DNA of 28,718 nt from Oscillospiraceae bacterium (GTDB lineage Bacteria > Bacillota > Clostridia > Oscillospirales > Oscillospiraceae), in assembly GCA_016287555.1 (NCBI GenBank), contig JAEFAK010000001.1, positions 1 through 28,718 of the forward strand. Direction: 5' to 3'. Below, piece after piece: positions 12,348-22,200 of the stretch; position 1 is the stretch's first letter, and every line of letters begins with the position of its first letter. Made by a program: the position numbers and the translations under genes. The notes beneath the pieces are model-generated. The model ran no database searches. It saw only the letters and a program-made list of their open reading frames with translations, and was not told the origin of the DNA.

Positions 12348-14177
12348 TCAGAACGGATACGCGCCGGCGAACCATGAGAGCCAGTTGTCGGCATATTTTA
12401 TCGAGACGGGGACGCCCGTCAGCGCGGGATAGAACATCGCAAAGAGCGCTATGCAGCAGGCGGTGAAGGCTATGCAGCCCCATTTGCCGCGGATGTGTCT
12501 TGCCTCGACGACGTCGTTCATCATCATTGATATCGCGACCGCAAGAAACAGCGCGCTCGGGAAATAGTGATAGATAAAGCAGATGCGCGTCACGAAGACC
12601 CAGGGCAGAAGCTGAGCGAGATAGGCTATGACGATGAACAGCGCCTCGCCTTTTTTGCGGCTTATCAGGCTCACGACGGCCGAGATCACCGCCAGCAGCC
12701 CCGTCCACCAGACGAGCGGATTGCCGAAAGCGCCGAAGGCCGAGCGCTTTCCGTCGCCGAGGGATTCGAGGTAATAGAGGATGGGTCTCCCGTCGACCAC
12801 CCAGTTCCACCAGGGCGAGCTGTAGGGATGGGTCGCGACGAGCTTGCTGTGGTATCCGAACATGAATTTCTGGTTTTCGAGGACTATGTTCAGATGCTCC
12901 GCCGAAAAGGCCTTCGCGCCCGCCGCGTGCGCATACGGCACGTAGGCCGTTATATATATCATGGCGGGCACGGCGATAAAGAACGCGATCGAAACGACGA
13001 CCGTCTTTATGAGATAGGCCCCGAAGCGCTTCTTCCTGCCGTGCAGGTAAGCGGCGACGGCTATCTGCCTTATGAGCCAGAGCACTGCGAGCCCCGCGCC
13101 GCCGTAGAGCACTATCCACTTGCACGCGACGCCGAGACCGAAGCTTATCCCGCAGGCTATGAGCGGCGGGAACGTCTTGCTGAGCGGCGCGTCGAGCGGC
13201 AGGGCAAAATAGCGGTACATGAAAAGGAACATCAGCAGGATGAAGAACACGCCGTAGGTATCTATCGTCGCGATCCTCGTCTGCACGAAATGCATGAAGT
13301 CAAAGGCGAAGACCAGCGTCCCGCAAGCGGCGACGACAGTCTTGCCGAACATATTCTTGATGAGGATATAGAGCAGCGGGAGCATGAGGACGCCGAAAAA
13401 CGTCCCCATAAAGCGCCAGCCGAAGGGATCGAAGCCGAATATCTTTATGCCGGCGGCTATGATGAGCTTGCCCAGAGGCGGATGCGAGACCTCGTAGGGC
13501 TGGATCCCGATGATGTGCTCGTAGGCCGTCCTGACGTGGTATATCTCGTCGAAATAGGCGTTGGTCAGATAGTTTGCGTGATCCGGGAACGTCTCCTGAT
13601 CGTCGGCCAGCATGGCTCCGTATCCGCTGCCGTTGAGCGGTATACGATCGCCGCTGACGTTGAAGCAGACGATCTCGCCGAGGTAGATGGGCGGGCGCTC
13701 GGCGCGCACGCGGACGTACTTTGCTATCCTCGCGGAAACGTCGAGCTTATACCAGCCGAACTGGCCGGCGTTGGTCTGCTCGAACGTCACGGGCTCGCTC
13801 CAGCCCTCTCCGTCGACGGACGTCTCGACGAGGTAATTGCCGGTCTTGATGCCGGTAAAGAACCAGACTTCGTCAAGGAGCTCGGCGTCCCTGAACTCGA
13901 CTACGGCAGCCTGCTCGGGCGAAGTGAAGCGCATAAGGCTATCGGGCGCCTTGCCGCTGCCGAGGCCTAAAAACGCCGTCACCGCGTAGACGACGGTAAT
14001 GACGATGACCGGGAGAGCGTCGCTTCTCTCCATGGGGTGTACGCTGCAGCCGAGCAGCCTGTCCCTGCGGCGCTCCGGCTTCGGGCTGCCGAGCACGGAC
14101 GTCGCCCTGTACGCCGTGAACCACAGCGCGACTATGAGCGTCGCCACGGCGGGAATGAGCCATAAATAACTTTTCAT
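12348..14177 (-). CDS. PMT-family membrane glycosyltransferase with an extracytoplasmic discoidin-like insert
   Basis: This 609-residue protein has many membrane segments: one at about 5-22, one at 55-73, then a cluster from about 235 to the C-terminus. Residues 85-175 look like a beta-sandwich of the F5/8 type C kind (VEFRDAELLDEVWFF, YLVETSVDGEGWSEP, WYKLDVSARIAKYVRVRAE). The catalytic-type acidic pair of the PMT family is at 210-211 (YFDEIYHVRTAYEH), followed by SHPPLGK at 231-237. PMT enzymes move a sugar from a polyprenyl-phosphate carrier onto protein or cell-surface acceptors on the outer face of the membrane. Its start overlaps the stop of the methyltransferase gene by 4 bp. The donor and acceptor are unknown; SLH-type surface proteins are conceivable acceptors, by inference only. 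Confidence 0.88.
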   Translation of the reverse strand: MKSYLWLIPAVATLIVALWFTAYRATSVLGSPKPERRRDRLLGCSVHPMERSDALPVIVITVVYAVTAFLGLGSGKAPDSLMRFTSPEQAAVVEFRDAELLDEVWFFTGIKTGNYLVETSVDGEGWSEPVTFEQTNAGQFGWYKLDVSARIAKYVRVRAERPPIYLGEIVCFNVSGDRIPLNGSGYGAMLADDQETFPDHANYLTNAYFDEIYHVRTAYEHIIGIQPYEVSHPPLGKLIIAAGIKIFGFDPFGWRFMGTFFGVLMLPLLYILIKNMFGKTVVAACGTLVFAFDFMHFVQTRIATIDTYGVFFILLMFLFMYRYFALPLDAPLSKTFPPLIACGISFGLGVACKWIVLYGGAGLAVLWLIRQIAVAAYLHGRKKRFGAYLIKTVVVSIAFFIAVPAMIYITAYVPYAHAAGAKAFSAEHLNIVLENQKFMFGYHSKLVATHPYSSPWWNWVVDGRPILYYLESLGDGKRSAFGAFGNPLVWWTGLLAVISAVVSLISRKKGEALFIVIAYLAQLLPWVFVTRICFIYHYFPSALFLAVAISMMMNDVVEARHIRGKWGCIAFTACCIALFAMFYPALTGVPVSIKYADNWLSWFAGAYPF

Positions 14178-14974
14178 TTGAGTACCTTCGCCAATTCCGC
14201 GATATGCCTCGGAGTCGTGCCGCAGCAGCCGCCGACGAAGGACGCGCCCATTTCGGCTATGGCGGCGAGCTTGTCCGCGAATTCCTCCGGGGTCATCATA
14301 TAGTTTCCGTTTTCATCGGGCAGGCCGTTGTTGGGCTTGACTATGACGGGCAGGTCCGTCGCGCCGAGAAAGCGCGCGGCTATCTCCGCGGCGGCCTCCG
14401 GACCGACGGAGCAGTTCATCCCGATCGCGTCCGCTCCGGCGGCGGCGAGCTCCTTAGCGGCCTTCTCGGGCGTATCGCCCATGAGGGTGCGTCCCTCGCG
14501 GCCGAAGGTCAGAGTCACGAACGCGGTCATGCCGGCATTTTTGGCGGCCTCAAGGGCGATGAGCGCCTCTTCGAGGCTCGTCATCGTCTCTATGGCGGCA
14601 AGGTCGGCTTCGCGCCCGGCGGCGACGATAAGCGCATAGAGCCTTGCGGCCTCCTTCGGGTCGAGCTCGCCGTATGGCTCAAGCATCATGCCGAGCGGCG
14701 CGATATCCAGACCGACGCGCACGGACTCCGGCACGGCGGCGCGGGCATTGTCCACGGCGGCCCTTATGAGCTTTTCCGTATCGGCCCCGCAGGATACGGG
14801 ATTGACGGAAAAGCTGTTTGCGTAGACTATCTCGCTGCCCGCCTTCGCGTAGCGCGCGTGTATCGCCCGCACGAGGTCGGGCCTTTCGATATTGGCAGCG
14901 GCGAGGTCGGTCAGGCCGCTCTCTCTTATGAGCAGACTGCCGAACGCGCCGTCGAGTATAACGGGTCTTTTCAT
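14174..14974 (-). CDS. Homocysteine S-methyltransferase domain protein
   Basis: The 266-residue protein matches the homocysteine-binding TIM-barrel of MmuM/BHMT and of the N-terminal part of MetH. It has ILDGAFGSLL at 6-15 and the Zn-binding cysteines Cys188 (GMNCSVGP) and Cys250-Cys251 (GGCCGT). The reaction is methyl transfer to homocysteine to make methionine. There is no folate, cobalamin or MTHFR domain, so the methyl donor may be S-methylmethionine, a betaine, or a partner protein encoded elsewhere. The gene lies 14 bp after purine nucleoside phosphorylase with a GGAGGG ribosome site and overlaps the glycosyltransferase gene. Recycling of S-adenosylhomocysteine products would link it to that neighbour. 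Confidence 0.9.
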   Translation of the reverse strand: MKRPVILDGAFGSLLIRESGLTDLAAANIERPDLVRAIHARYAKAGSEIVYANSFSVNPVSCGADTEKLIRAAVDNARAAVPESVRVGLDIAPLGMMLEPYGELDPKEAARLYALIVAAGREADLAAIETMTSLEEALIALEAAKNAGMTAFVTLTFGREGRTLMGDTPEKAAKELAAAGADAIGMNCSVGPEAAAEIAARFLGATDLPVIVKPNNGLPDENGNYMMTPEEFADKLAAIAEMGASFVGGCCGTTPRHIAELAKVLK

Positions 14975-14988
14975 GGTATCCCTCCCCG

Positions 14989-15807
14989 TCAGAATTTCGC
15001 TATGGAGTTTTTGACGAGATATTTGAAGTTGGGGGCCGCAGCGTCTGCCGCGGCGACGACGTCGGCATGTGAGAGCGGATGCTTCGCTATGCCTGCGGCA
15101 AGGTTGGAGATGCAGGAGACGCCGACGACGCGCATGTCCATGTGGCGCGCGGCTATGGCCTCGCAGGCGCTCGACATGCCGACGCAGCTCGCGCCCATCG
15201 CAGCGAGCATGCGTATCTCCGCCGGGCTCTCAAACTGCGGGCCTGTCAGCTGGCAGTACACTCCGCGGGCGAGCTTCACGCCGCCTTCCTCCGCAGTCGC
15301 GGCGACGACTGAGCGCAGTTCCTCGTCATATATATGCGACATATCGGGAAAGCGCGTCCCGAGCTCGTCCTCGTTCGGCCCTATGAGCGGCGACGGGACG
15401 AAGCAGCTTATCTGATCCTCGATGAGCATCAGCGAGCCCGCCGTCAGCCCCGGAGCGATACCTCCGGAAGCGTTGGTGATGAAGAGTATCTCCGCGCCCA
15501 TCGCGCGCATAAGGCGCACGGGCAGCACGACCTTGCGCATCGGGTAGCCCTCATAGTAGTGCACGCGGCCCTGCATGCAGACGACCGGCGTCTCCCCTAT
15601 GCGGCCGAAGACGAATCTTCCCGCATGGCCCGGTACGGTCGAGACGGGAAAGCCCGTCAGCGAAGAATACTCCACCGACGCCTCCACGTCTATCTCGGAG
15701 GCGAAATCGCCGAGCCCGCTGCCGAGAATCAGCCCCACGCGGGGCAAGAAATCCGTCTGCCTGCGCAGATCGGCAAGCGCGGCCTGTATCTCCTCATAAA
15801 CTGTCAT
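14989..15807 (-). CDS. punA: Purine nucleoside phosphorylase, trimeric PNP (PunA/DeoD2) type
   Basis: At 272 residues this is the usual length of the trimeric class. Motifs include LGSGLGDF at 28-35 (phosphate loop), VPGHAGR with His61, RVHYYEG at 81-87, ITNASGG at 110-116, GPQFES with Glu193, and Asn235 in CISNLAAG, which binds the purine base. It phosphorolyses inosine and guanosine (sometimes other purine nucleosides) to base and ribose 1-phosphate. The segment usually read as MSTVPE is MSSACE here (211-216), with the Met-Ser pair and Glu kept. The gene follows addA by 15 bp with a GGAGGG ribosome site and is read in the same direction as the methyltransferase and rpiB. Confidence 0.93.
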   Translation of the reverse strand: MTVYEEIQAALADLRRQTDFLPRVGLILGSGLGDFASEIDVEASVEYSSLTGFPVSTVPGHAGRFVFGRIGETPVVCMQGRVHYYEGYPMRKVVLPVRLMRAMGAEILFITNASGGIAPGLTAGSLMLIEDQISCFVPSPLIGPNEDELGTRFPDMSHIYDEELRSVVAATAEEGGVKLARGVYCQLTGPQFESPAEIRMLAAMGASCVGMSSACEAIAARHMDMRVVGVSCISNLAAGIAKHPLSHADVVAAADAAAPNFKYLVKNSIAKF

Positions 15808-15822
15808 ATCCGTCCCTCCGTC

Positions 15823-18800
15823 TCATTTTATCTCAACGGCCTCGCCCGTGCGGAAGAAGTAAAGAAGCTTCTGCGCGACGGGCCTTTCAAATATTCTTTC
15901 CATGGCTTTTGCGTATGCGCCGAGCTGCGGGGCGTAGCGCCTTGCGGCGGCGGGCTGAGTCATTTTGGTCACGTTGTCGCTCTTGAAATCGACGATGACG
16001 AGGCCGTCTCCCTCGTCGAAGAGGCAGTCCACGACGCCCTGGAGCAGGAGCTCGTCCTCCCCCGCGCCTTCAAGCAGCTCCCCGGCCGGAATGAGCAGAG
16101 AGAATTTAAATTCACGCCTGAGCTCTTTCGCAGCGAGCATGCGCTTTCCCAGCGGCGAGCCGACCAGCGCGGCGATGGCCTCCGGCTTTACGGAATCCGC
16201 CTCGGCGTTCGTCAGCATATGGCGCTCGCGGAGCTTTTCCAGTTCGCCGCGCGCGCCCTCGGCCGTCACGCAGAGCGCGAGGTCGGAAAACTGGACGGCC
16301 TTGTGCAGCGCAGTTCCCCGCTCGGTCGGCGAAAGGCGGCCGCCCTCGGTCTCGAAGACGGGTCTTCGCAGGTTGGCCGGCTCGCGGCGCACGTATGTGT
16401 CGGCGCCCTCGGCGGCCTCGGATCTGAGAACGCCGCCCTTGAGCTCCGTCGCGGTCAGCTTGGAGGGTATCTTCCATGCCTCCGGCTCAGGCGGGGTAAA
16501 GTCGAGCCTTTCGGCTATGATATGCGGGGAAATCGCGTCGTCTCTCTCAAGCTCCGGCCCGGCGGCGGCTCCGCCGGCGCCTGAAGGCTCGACGATCTCC
16601 GGGACCCACTTCGGGTCTCGTCCGGCGAGCTCTGCGGCGACGAGCAGCAGCCAGTCGGTCACGTTTCCTCTATCCTCGAGCAGAGCGGGATCGAGGCCGT
16701 CTGCCTCGGCGGTCAGCTTTTCCCATTTCTTAACGCCCGTTTTCGGAGCGGTCATTATTATAAGCTTTTTCTTTGCTCTCGTCATTGCGACGTAAAGCAG
16801 GCGCATCTCTTCGCTCAGCGCCTCGTTTTTAAGGCGGGACTTGACGGCAAGGCGGGCTATCGTCGGATACTTGATGCGCCGCTCAAGGTCAACGAAGTCC
16901 ATGCCGACGCCAAGGTCCGAGTGGATGAGCAGGGGCTTGTCGCCGTCTCTGTCCTTGTACTCCGTCTGGAGATCGGCAAGCACGACGACGGGCCATTCCA
17001 GCCCTTTCGAGGCGTGCATCGTGCAGAGCGTCACGCCGCCGGAGGTCCTCTGCGAGGTCTGCAGCGAGAATGGCTTTCCTGCCTCCTCCATGTCGCGCAG
17101 CTCGCTCACGAAGCCGTAAAGCCCCGTTCCGCCGCGCGCCTCGAAGGCACGGGCCGCGTCGAGCAGGGCATAGAGCCCGCCCGTGGCCGAGGCTGCGAGT
17201 ATCCCGCTCTCATCATATATCAAGCGGAGCAGGCGTTCAAGCCCGAGTTCGGGGGCAGCCTCGCGCAGCTCGAGAAGCTTTTGAAGGAATGCGGCGCATT
17301 TTGAGTCCTCCCTGGCTCGGACGGAAAGCGCAGAATAGAAATCCCCCTCGCGGTCGGCGGCGCGTATGGCGGCCAGCTCGTCGGAGATAAAGCCGAAAAG
17401 CGGCGAGCGCAAAGCGGCTATGAGCTCGACGTCCTGCCTCGGATTGTCTATGACGGAGAGATATGACAGCACGGCGGCCACTGCGGGCTCGTCCGGCGCC
17501 TCGTCCTTCTGCAGCACGACGGGGATTCCCTCGCGGCGGAGCGCCGAGGCGAATATCTCCCCTCTCGGGCTCTTCATGAAGCGCAGGAGCACTGCGATAT
17601 CGCCCGGCTCTATGGGCCTGCCGTCGACCGTCATGCCGGAATCGAGCAGACGGCGTATGCGCGCGGCCACCGCCGCGGCCTCGGCCTCGCGTTTGGAATC
17701 CTCCTCGTCTTTCGTCTCAGTATCAAGGAGCAGAAGCTCGAAGGGCTTTTCCGGGTCCTCGTCGGGCGCTCCGCTCCCGCGGAGAGCCTCGTCCTCGCCG
17801 TATTCCATCTCGCCGAGTTCGGTTGACATAATTCTGCTGAAGACGTCGTTCACGGCGTCCAGCACACCCTGCCGCGAGCGGAAATTCTGCGACAGAAGGA
17901 TGCGCCGCGGCTCGCCCGGAGCGGGGTCGTCCTTCCAAGCACTGTACTTATTCAGGAATATCGTCGGATCCGCGAGCCGGAAGCGGTATATCGACTGCTT
18001 GACGTCGCCCACGAAGACAAGGTTCTTCCCATCCTTCGATATCGCCTTGAAAATCATGTCCTGCACGCCGGAAACGTCCTGATACTCGTCGACGAGTATC
18101 TCCGCGAAGCCCTCTGAGATATCGAGAGCGCGAGGCGTCGGAGCCCCGCCGTCATCTATGAGGAGACGTACCGCAAGATGCAGTATATCGCCGAATTCGA
18201 GCACGTTTCTGCGCTTTTTTTCCTCGTCGAGCGCGTCGCCGTAATCGAGCACGCAGCGCAGGAGCTCGTCGGTAACGACGTTTGTCTTCTCCATCTCCGC
18301 GAGAAGGACGGCGCTCGGAGCCGTGAATATACCGGCCAGCTTCGCCTGACCCGCCTTGCAGGCGTCCCATGCGCGCTTGGCGGCCTCGATCTCCGGGGAT
18401 TTGTTCATGACTTTGCCAAGCCCGATGAACGGCACGGGCCCGAAGCTCACGGCGGCGTCCCACCCCTCGGCGATGGTCTTTCCGAAGCTCTCCATGCCTT
18501 CGATGGCGGCGTCGAACTGCGTGCCGTAGGCCTTTTCGGCCTTGTCGTCGCAGGAAACGAGCGTTCTCGCGTCGGAAAGCCTGCGCAGGAGCGCGGCGTT
18601 CCTTCGTCCGGCTGAAGCTATGAGTTCTCTGCCCCAGGGCGTCTCTCCCGCGTCCTTTGCGCCGGCGCAGCCGCCGAGGTGCTCTTCTATCCAGCGGCGC
18701 GGGTAGGCGTGCGACTGGAGGGCCCCGTAGGTCGCCTCTATGGTCGTTTCGAGCTTTTGGTCGTCCTTTCCGGTATTCATCGTCTCCGCAAGAGCCCTGA

Positions 18801-19260
18801 AGGCGGGCGTCATGGAGGAGTATAGCTTCTCAAGCAGGCTGTCCATAACACGGGCGTGGATGACGCTGCTCTCGCCCTCGTCGCAGACGCGGAAATCCGG
18901 CCTGATGCCGAGCAGATGGGCATTTGCACGCACTATCTCCGAGCAGAACGAATCTATCGTCGAGATATTGGCGCGGGAAACGAGCGCGAGCTGGCGGCGA
19001 AGGCGGCGGGACGAAGGCTCGTCCGCGAGCCTCCTGACGAGCTCGCCGGAGATGCGCTCGCGAAGCTCCGCAGCGGCGGCTCTCGTGAACGTTATGACGA
19101 GGAAATCGTCGATATCCGGCCCGTCGGGGGCGGTAACGCGGCTCATGAGGCGTTCGACGAGCACGCGGGTCTTGCCTGAGCCTGCGGCGGCGGCTATGAG
19201 CAGAGCTCCGCCGGAATGCTCGACCGCGGCTCTCTGGGAGAAGGTCAGTTCGTCAGGCAC
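15823..19260 (-). CDS. addA: ATP-dependent helicase/nuclease subunit A (AddA)
   Basis: This 1145-residue protein has a UvrD-type superfamily 1 helicase and a C-terminal RecB-type nuclease. Walker A is AAAGSGKT at 24-31, Walker B is DEYQD at 391-395, and FVGDVKQSIYRFR is at about 416-428. Later helicase motifs include TLCTMHASKGLEWPVV and LLYVAMTRAKK. The nuclease residues are Asp1078 (GVVDCL) and DFK at 1091-1093, followed by YAPQLGAYAK. With AddB it resects double-strand breaks for RecA loading and responds to a Chi-like site. The start is GTG at 19260: it follows a GGGAGG ribosome site, overlaps the addB stop by 8 bp and begins PDELTFSQ, the normal AddA start. An ATG at 19299 lies deeper inside addB and adds an unrelated leader. 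Confidence 0.97.
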   Translation of the reverse strand: MPDELTFSQRAAVEHSGGALLIAAAAGSGKTRVLVERLMSRVTAPDGPDIDDFLVITFTRAAAAELRERISGELVRRLADEPSSRRLRRQLALVSRANISTIDSFCSEIVRANAHLLGIRPDFRVCDEGESSVIHARVMDSLLEKLYSSMTPAFRALAETMNTGKDDQKLETTIEATYGALQSHAYPRRWIEEHLGGCAGAKDAGETPWGRELIASAGRRNAALLRRLSDARTLVSCDDKAEKAYGTQFDAAIEGMESFGKTIAEGWDAAVSFGPVPFIGLGKVMNKSPEIEAAKRAWDACKAGQAKLAGIFTAPSAVLLAEMEKTNVVTDELLRCVLDYGDALDEEKKRRNVLEFGDILHLAVRLLIDDGGAPTPRALDISEGFAEILVDEYQDVSGVQDMIFKAISKDGKNLVFVGDVKQSIYRFRLADPTIFLNKYSAWKDDPAPGEPRRILLSQNFRSRQGVLDAVNDVFSRIMSTELGEMEYGEDEALRGSGAPDEDPEKPFELLLLDTETKDEEDSKREAEAAAVAARIRRLLDSGMTVDGRPIEPGDIAVLLRFMKSPRGEIFASALRREGIPVVLQKDEAPDEPAVAAVLSYLSVIDNPRQDVELIAALRSPLFGFISDELAAIRAADREGDFYSALSVRAREDSKCAAFLQKLLELREAAPELGLERLLRLIYDESGILAASATGGLYALLDAARAFEARGGTGLYGFVSELRDMEEAGKPFSLQTSQRTSGGVTLCTMHASKGLEWPVVVLADLQTEYKDRDGDKPLLIHSDLGVGMDFVDLERRIKYPTIARLAVKSRLKNEALSEEMRLLYVAMTRAKKKLIIMTAPKTGVKKWEKLTAEADGLDPALLEDRGNVTDWLLLVAAELAGRDPKWVPEIVEPSGAGGAAAGPELERDDAISPHIIAERLDFTPPEPEAWKIPSKLTATELKGGVLRSEAAEGADTYVRREPANLRRPVFETEGGRLSPTERGTALHKAVQFSDLALCVTAEGARGELEKLRERHMLTNAEADSVKPEAIAALVGSPLGKRMLAAKELRREFKFSLLIPAGELLEGAGEDELLLQGVVDCLFDEGDGLVIVDFKSDNVTKMTQPAAARRYAPQLGAYAKAMERIFERPVAQKLLYFFRTGEAVEIK

Positions 19261-22200
19261 GGTCCTCGCCTCCCTTCTCGAGACGCTGCCAGAAATCATC
19301 TTCGGAGATCTTTTTGAAGCGGCGCGGTCTGTCCCTTCCGGGATCGAACGGGCAGGCGGCGGCAAATTCGCAGTATTCGCAGATGAGTCTGTTCGAGCCG
19401 ATATAGCAGGGCTCAGCCCCTATCGAGCCCTTTTCCAGCTCGGCGCCGATGTCGGCGAGGTTTTTCTTTACGAGCTTGGCGAGCATGCCGAGCCTCTCCG
19501 CCGAGGCCACCTTGACGGGCGCCTCGCCCCTTTTTGTTTTGAAAACGAGGCGCGCGCCGCTTCTGTCCATGGCCTTGAGAAGCTCCGGCTTATCCAGAGC
19601 GATGCCGGTGCGCTTGCTGTTTTCGCGGCGCTTCTCCTCTATCTTTTCGTCAGTCGTCTCGCGCGGAAGCTGCAGTATCGTATCCTTCGCAGGCAGGTAG
19701 AGGACGCCCGCGGGCTCTATCTTTTTCCCGTAGCGCCCCTCGCCCTCTTCGGCGAGCATAAACAGATAAATGAGCATCTGCATGCCGAGACCGTACCACA
19801 CGTTTGAGAGCGAGAAGGTCTCCGAGCCGGTCTTATAGTCCGCTACGCGCAGATACAGCGTGTCGCCCTCGGTCCAGCCGTCGACCCGGTCTATCTTGCC
19901 GCTGAGCTTTATCTGCGTCCCGTCGGAGCTGATCACGCCGGGTGGCAGGTCTCCGCCGTCCTCGAAGGAAAGCTCGAAGTCGAGCGGCTCGAAGTCGGAA
20001 TCGCGGAGCTCGTCGAGCACCTCGCGCACGATGCGCCTGACGGTCTCCTTCATCGTACCGAGCAGATACGTGAAGCGTCCGCTCTTTTCGCGCCCGGCGA
20101 GGAGCTTTTCGCAGTATTCGGCAAGGTAGCGCTCGGCAAGCTCTTCGCAGGCATCGGCGGGAGCCGAGGCAAAGCCTCCGAGCTTTTTGACGTCCCTGAC
20201 GACGTTTTCGAGTATGTAATGGGCAAACGTGCCTATGGCGGCGCCGTCGAACTCGGCCTTTTTCCGAGGGGAGGCGCGCAGGCCGTACTTTACAAAATAT
20301 GAATAGCGGCACTTGTTGAAGCTCTCCGCCCGAGAGGCGGAAAGGCGGAATTCCTTCCCGTAAAGCGCGCTGACGCTCTCCGGGGCAAGAGTGCTCCCGT
20401 CCCTGCGCAGGCGGCGCTTCAGGTCACGGAGGCGTTCCGCTCTCTCCGGTCTCATTCCGAGCGCTTCAGCGGCCGGAGCCGACCAGCGCCTGTCGCCGCC
20501 GACGGCGAGGCGCAGGCAGGGGGAAACGGCGTAGGTCATGCACTCGGCGGGCGGGACGGTCTTTATCTCGGCGCCGAGAATATCCGCGACGCGGGTCACT
20601 ATGAAGGAAGGGCGCACCTTGCGCTCGCCGCTCTCGGGCCAGCTCAGAACGAGCTTTTCCGTGGCGGCCGTGAGGGCCGAATAGACCGCAAACAGCTCGC
20701 GCGCGACGCTCTCGTCGCTCCCGCCGCCTATGTCGATGCCTAGCGCGGAGAGCTTCTCGCGCTCGTCGCAGCTGAAGAGCCCCGTCGCCGCGCCGGAGGC
20801 GGGAATGGCGTCCGCCGTCGCGCCGAGGATCATCACGACGCGCTTTTGTCTGACGCGGACCGCGTTCAGGTCGCAGAGCGTCACGGCGTCGAGCGAGGCG
20901 GGTATCGTCCCGACCTCGTACTGCGAAAGCAGGAGCTTCAGATGGCGGGAGAGGTCCGCGTCGTCCGTCTCGATCGGACCGAGCACGGCATGCAGCTGCT
21001 CAAGGCAGTCCACAAGGACGCCCCAGAGCTGATCCGTCTCGTCGGCAGACTGCGCCTGCCCCGCTTCGCGAAGGGCGGCGGCGCGCCCCGCGAGGCGCTC
21101 TGAAAGGCGCAGCGCATCGAGCATATCCCATAGAGCGCGGGTCTTTTCCGCGACGGTCGAAGCTCTTTTCAGCGCCTGCGCGAGCCCGGCAAGGGGCATG
21201 GCCGCGGCGGTACGCGCGGCGTTTATCCTTTCGAGCAGGAGCCTGTCGGCGTCGCTGAGCTCATATGAAGTCCCTTTCGGGCTCATCGTCCAGGGCTCCT
21301 CGCGCGTCCACATGGAGGCTCCGCGTATATCCCAGGTCAGACAATAGTTCTCAAGGAGATCGACGTCCTCGGGGGCCATCCCAGTCAGCCCCGTCTTCAG
21401 ATATGCGAAGACGTCCTCGCTGCGCCAGCCGCCCGTCACGACGTCCAGCGCGGAGACCGCGAGCAGGATCAGGGGCTTTTGCATCACGTCGGCGCGGCGT
21501 CCGGAATAGGCGGCGACGCCGTATTCGCGCATGACGGCCTCGCAGGCGGGCGCGTAGCCCGCGTAGTCCGGGGCGGCGACGGTAAAATCGCGGCGGCGCA
21601 GAGTCGGGTCGGCGCGCATCATATCGAGGATGCGCGCGGCGGCAAGGGCGCATTCGTCCTCGCGCGTCCCGACGCGGTATATCTCGACGGCCTTCGCCTC
21701 GCCCTCGAAGCGCGGCGCGCCGTAATCCGTCAAAGCGGCGTCAAGACAGAGGAGCTCAGGCGGCTTTTTCGCGGCGTTTCTCAGTCTCACTATCTCACAG
21801 CGCACGCCGCGCCTTGCGGCCATGGCGGCGAGCGTGTTTTTGGTCTTTTCGCAGACGGAGAACTCCTCCGCGTCGGAGCCGTCTGTCGTCAGAGTGACCG
21901 TCATATCCACGCCGCGTCTGAGGAAGCAGTCAAGCACGGCGAGTTCCTTGCCTGTGAAGTCGGTAAATCCGTCGACGAAAACGCCGCCGGAGCCGACGCT
22001 GCTGCCGGGAAGGCGGTCTATGAGCCTGTCGAGCACCTCGCGCGGATCCGTCAGCAGTTCGGAGCGGACCTGAGCGTAGGCTTCGCGGATCACGGAGAGG
22101 TCGTTGAGCTTCTCGGCGACGGCGCCTCCGGCCGCGTCTGCGGCGGCGAGCATGGCGTCGTCGGATATATCTGCGGCGTCAAGATCCTCGATGGCGCGCA

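Noticed and set aside
12567..13970. Long open frame on the plus strand (467 codons) opposite the glycosyltransferase gene
   Set aside because: Its translation is Arg/Glu/Asp-rich with no domain, and the minus strand holds a clear PMT protein. Long antisense frames are expected at this GC content.
19260..19365. Longer addA form starting at an ATG at 19299 or at the frame opening near 19365
   Set aside because: The added leader is only the antisense-free overlap with addB in another frame and has no AddA-like sequence. GTG at 19260 has a GGGAGG site and begins the normal AddA N-terminus.
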